The notes beneath the pieces are model-generated. The model worked only from the letters and a program-made list of their open reading frames with translations, ran no database searches and was not told the origin of the DNA. A stretch of 64,000 nt of DNA from Propionibacteriales bacterium (GTDB lineage: Bacteria; Actinomycetota; Actinomycetes; Propionibacteriales; Nocardioidaceae). Positions 62,544 through 64,000 of the stretch are shown here, in pieces. Both the position numbers and the translations under genes were made by a program. Numbering within the stretch: the stretch's first letter is position 1; every line of letters begins with the position of its first letter. The DNA lies in assembly GCA_026392465.1 (NCBI GenBank), contig JAPLCA010000008.1, forward strand, positions 1 to 64,000, given 5' to 3'.

Positions 62544-64000
62544 GTGACCGTCCGCATCGGCAACTGCTCCGGCTACTACGGCGACCGGCCCACCGCGTTC
62601 CGGGAGATGCTGGAGGGCGGCGAGCTCGACTACCTCACCGGCGACTACCTGGCCGAGCTGACCATGCTCATCCTCGGCAAGGACCGGATGAAGGACCCCG
62701 AGGCCGGCTATGCGAAGACCTTCCTGCGCCAGCTGCAGGACGGGCTCGCGCTCGCGCGGGAGAAGGGCGTGAAGGTCGTCGCCAACGCCGGCGGCCTCAA
62801 CCCGGCCGGCCTCGCCGCACGCATCCGCGAGCTGGCGCAGGAGCAGGGGATCGACGTGCAGGTCGCGCACGTCGAGGGTGACGACCTGCTGCCGCGGGCG
62901 GCCGAGCTCGGCCTGAGCGACGTCGGCGGAGGCAGCCTCCTCACCGCCAACGCCTACCTCGGCGCCTTCGGCATCGCGGCAGCGCTCGACGCGGGCGCCG
63001 ACGTCGTCGTCACGGGCCGTGTCACCGACGCCTCCGTCGTCATGGGTCCGGCCATCCACGCGCACGGCTGGGGCCGTGACGACCTCGACGCGCTCGCCGG
63101 CGCCCTGGTCGCCGGCCACGTGATCGAGTGCGGCACGCAGGCCACCGGCGGCAACTTCAGCGGCTTCCGCGACCTCGACACCTGGCGACCGCTCGGCTTC
63201 CCCGTCGCGGAGGTCGACGCCGACGGCAGCAGCGTCATCACCAAGCACGCGAGCACCGGCACGACGGAGACCGGTGGCGCCGTCACCGTCGACACCGTCA
63301 CGGCACAGCTCCTCTACGAGGTGCAGGGTCCGGCCTACCTCAACCCCGACGTCGTCGCTCACCTCGACACCGTCGCCCTGACGCAGGAGGGGCCCGACCG
63401 GGTCCGCATCAGCGGCGTCCGCGGGACGCCACCGCCCGCCACCACCAAGGTCTGCCTCAACCTCCTCGGCGGCTTCCGCAACGGTGTCGACCTGCTCCTC
63501 ACCGGCCTCGACATCGAGGCGAAGGCCGCCTGGGTGCGTCGCCAGGTGGAGGCGGCCCTGCAGGACGACCCGCCGGACGAGCTCGTGTGGACCCTCGACC
63601 GCACCGACGTCTACGACCCGCCCACGCAGGCCGCGGCCACGTCGTACCTGCGGTGCGCCGCCAAGAGCAGCCGGCCCGAGCCCGTCGGCCGCACCTTCAG
63701 CGACGCGTTCGTCAACGTCGCGCTCGCGTCCTACCCGGGCTTCACGCTCACCGCACCGCCCGGCCGCGGCACCCCGTACGGCGTGTACCGCCCGGCGTAC
63801 GTGCCGCAGACCGAGGTCCCGCACGTCGTCGTGCACGCCGACGGTCGGCGCGAGGACGTCGCACCACCCTCCACGACCGCCGCCGTCGCGGTGCCGCCGG
63901 TCGACTCCCCGGCCGCCCCCGACCTGGGCGAGAGCGAGCCCCGCCCGCTCGGCGAGCTCGTGCACGCCCGCTCCGGCGACAAGGGCGGCGACGCGAACGT
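62544..64000 (+). CDS. atuA: AtuA-type acyclic terpene utilisation protein (partial at window end)
   Basis: From GTG at 62544 the frame stays open to the window end (485 codons, truncated). It begins VTVRIGNCSGYYGDRPTAF and contains ANAGGLNPAGLA, GGGSLLTANAYLGAFGIA, TGRVTDASVVMGPA and, near the cut, HARSGDKGGDAN, all matching DUF1446/AtuA. AtuA is needed for acyclic terpene (citronellol/geraniol-type) catabolism in Pseudomonas. Its biochemical step is unsettled. GATGCT lies 6 bases before the GTG. The C-terminus is missing here. Confidence 0.85.
   Translation, partial: MTVRIGNCSGYYGDRPTAFREMLEGGELDYLTGDYLAELTMLILGKDRMKDPEAGYAKTFLRQLQDGLALAREKGVKVVANAGGLNPAGLAARIRELAQEQGIDVQVAHVEGDDLLPRAAELGLSDVGGGSLLTANAYLGAFGIAAALDAGADVVVTGRVTDASVVMGPAIHAHGWGRDDLDALAGALVAGHVIECGTQATGGNFSGFRDLDTWRPLGFPVAEVDADGSSVITKHASTGTTETGGAVTVDTVTAQLLYEVQGPAYLNPDVVAHLDTVALTQEGPDRVRISGVRGTPPPATTKVCLNLLGGFRNGVDLLLTGLDIEAKAAWVRRQVEAALQDDPPDELVWTLDRTDVYDPPTQAAATSYLRCAAKSSRPEPVGRTFSDAFVNVALASYPGFTLTAPPGRGTPYGVYRPAYVPQTEVPHVVVHADGRREDVAPPSTTAAVAVPPVDSPAAPDLGESEPRPLGELVHARSGDKGGDAN

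Overview
The window is about 64 kb of very GC-rich, densely coding DNA. It looks like a chromosomal segment of an actinomycete. The gyrB-gyrA-DUF3566-tRNA-Ile-DLW39-tRNA-Ala order, a mycothiol-dependent formaldehyde dehydrogenase, a DevS/DevR-type two-component pair and a gyrase-proximal ppiA-rhomboid pair all point that way. A member of the Propionibacteriales (Nocardioides/Aeromicrobium-like) is my best guess, but the genus is inference. The gyrase and ppiA loci suggest the replication origin is not far away. I see no prophage, IS transposase or CRISPR array.

Layout. 0-7.3 kb: a short tandem repeat, a PAP2 phosphatase, gyrB, gyrA, a DUF3566 protein and two tRNAs flanking a 39-residue DLW-39-type protein. 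7.3-12.9 kb: a MarR/SDR divergent pair, a secreted M4-type metalloprotease, a GNAT enzyme and a lipoprotein penicillin-binding protein. 12.9-16.4 kb: a translationally coupled ABC-2 exporter plus NarL-type two-component system. 16.4-24.2 kb: a decayed acyltransferase, CopC, a MerR-controlled SDR, an ArsR/CDF metal-efflux pair, a DUF3152 metzincin-like protein, pirin and a small zone of gene relics. 24.2-31.4 kb: secreted LGFP-repeat protein, mycothiol formaldehyde detoxification (dehydrogenase plus metallo-beta-lactamase fold hydrolase), a TetR/FBP pair, a DUF3618/holin-X/YtxH envelope operon and an MpaB-type oxygenase. 31.4-37.1 kb: a peptide ABC importer in which permease and both ATPases are one 887-residue chain. 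37.3-39.6 kb: DevS/DevR-like sensor and regulator. 39.7-44.5 kb: glyA, SURF1, DUF3817, an enoyl-CoA hydratase, ppiA and rhomboid protease. 44.6-48.1 kb: a repeat with DnaA-box-like sites, two SDRs and an epimerase/TetR pair with twin operators. 48.2-52.8 kb: metX-metY, a GNAT enzyme ending inside a dispersed inverted-repeat element, and pfkA. 52.9-59.7 kb: SIMPL protein, lipase-like hydrolase, class F sortase with a membrane-anchored surface protein, and a DUF3352 protein. 59.9-64 kb: TetR, TIGR03084 protein, an Imm-5-like protein and an atuA-type gene cut by the window end. The last block looks like one regulon because tetR and atuA share a 26-bp site.

Two window-wide observations matter for reading the starts. 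First, at least fifteen genes have a TAnnnT-like hexamer exactly 6 (sometimes 7) bases before the start codon and no Shine-Dalgarno sequence, as expected for leaderless transcripts; I used this to choose starts. Second, operons are tightly coupled, with many ATGA/GTGA/TGATG overlaps. The most notable single residue is an asparagine in GyrB at the position of E. coli Asp426, a known quinolone-resistance position. All functional calls come from reading motifs and remembered family features; no database search was possible.
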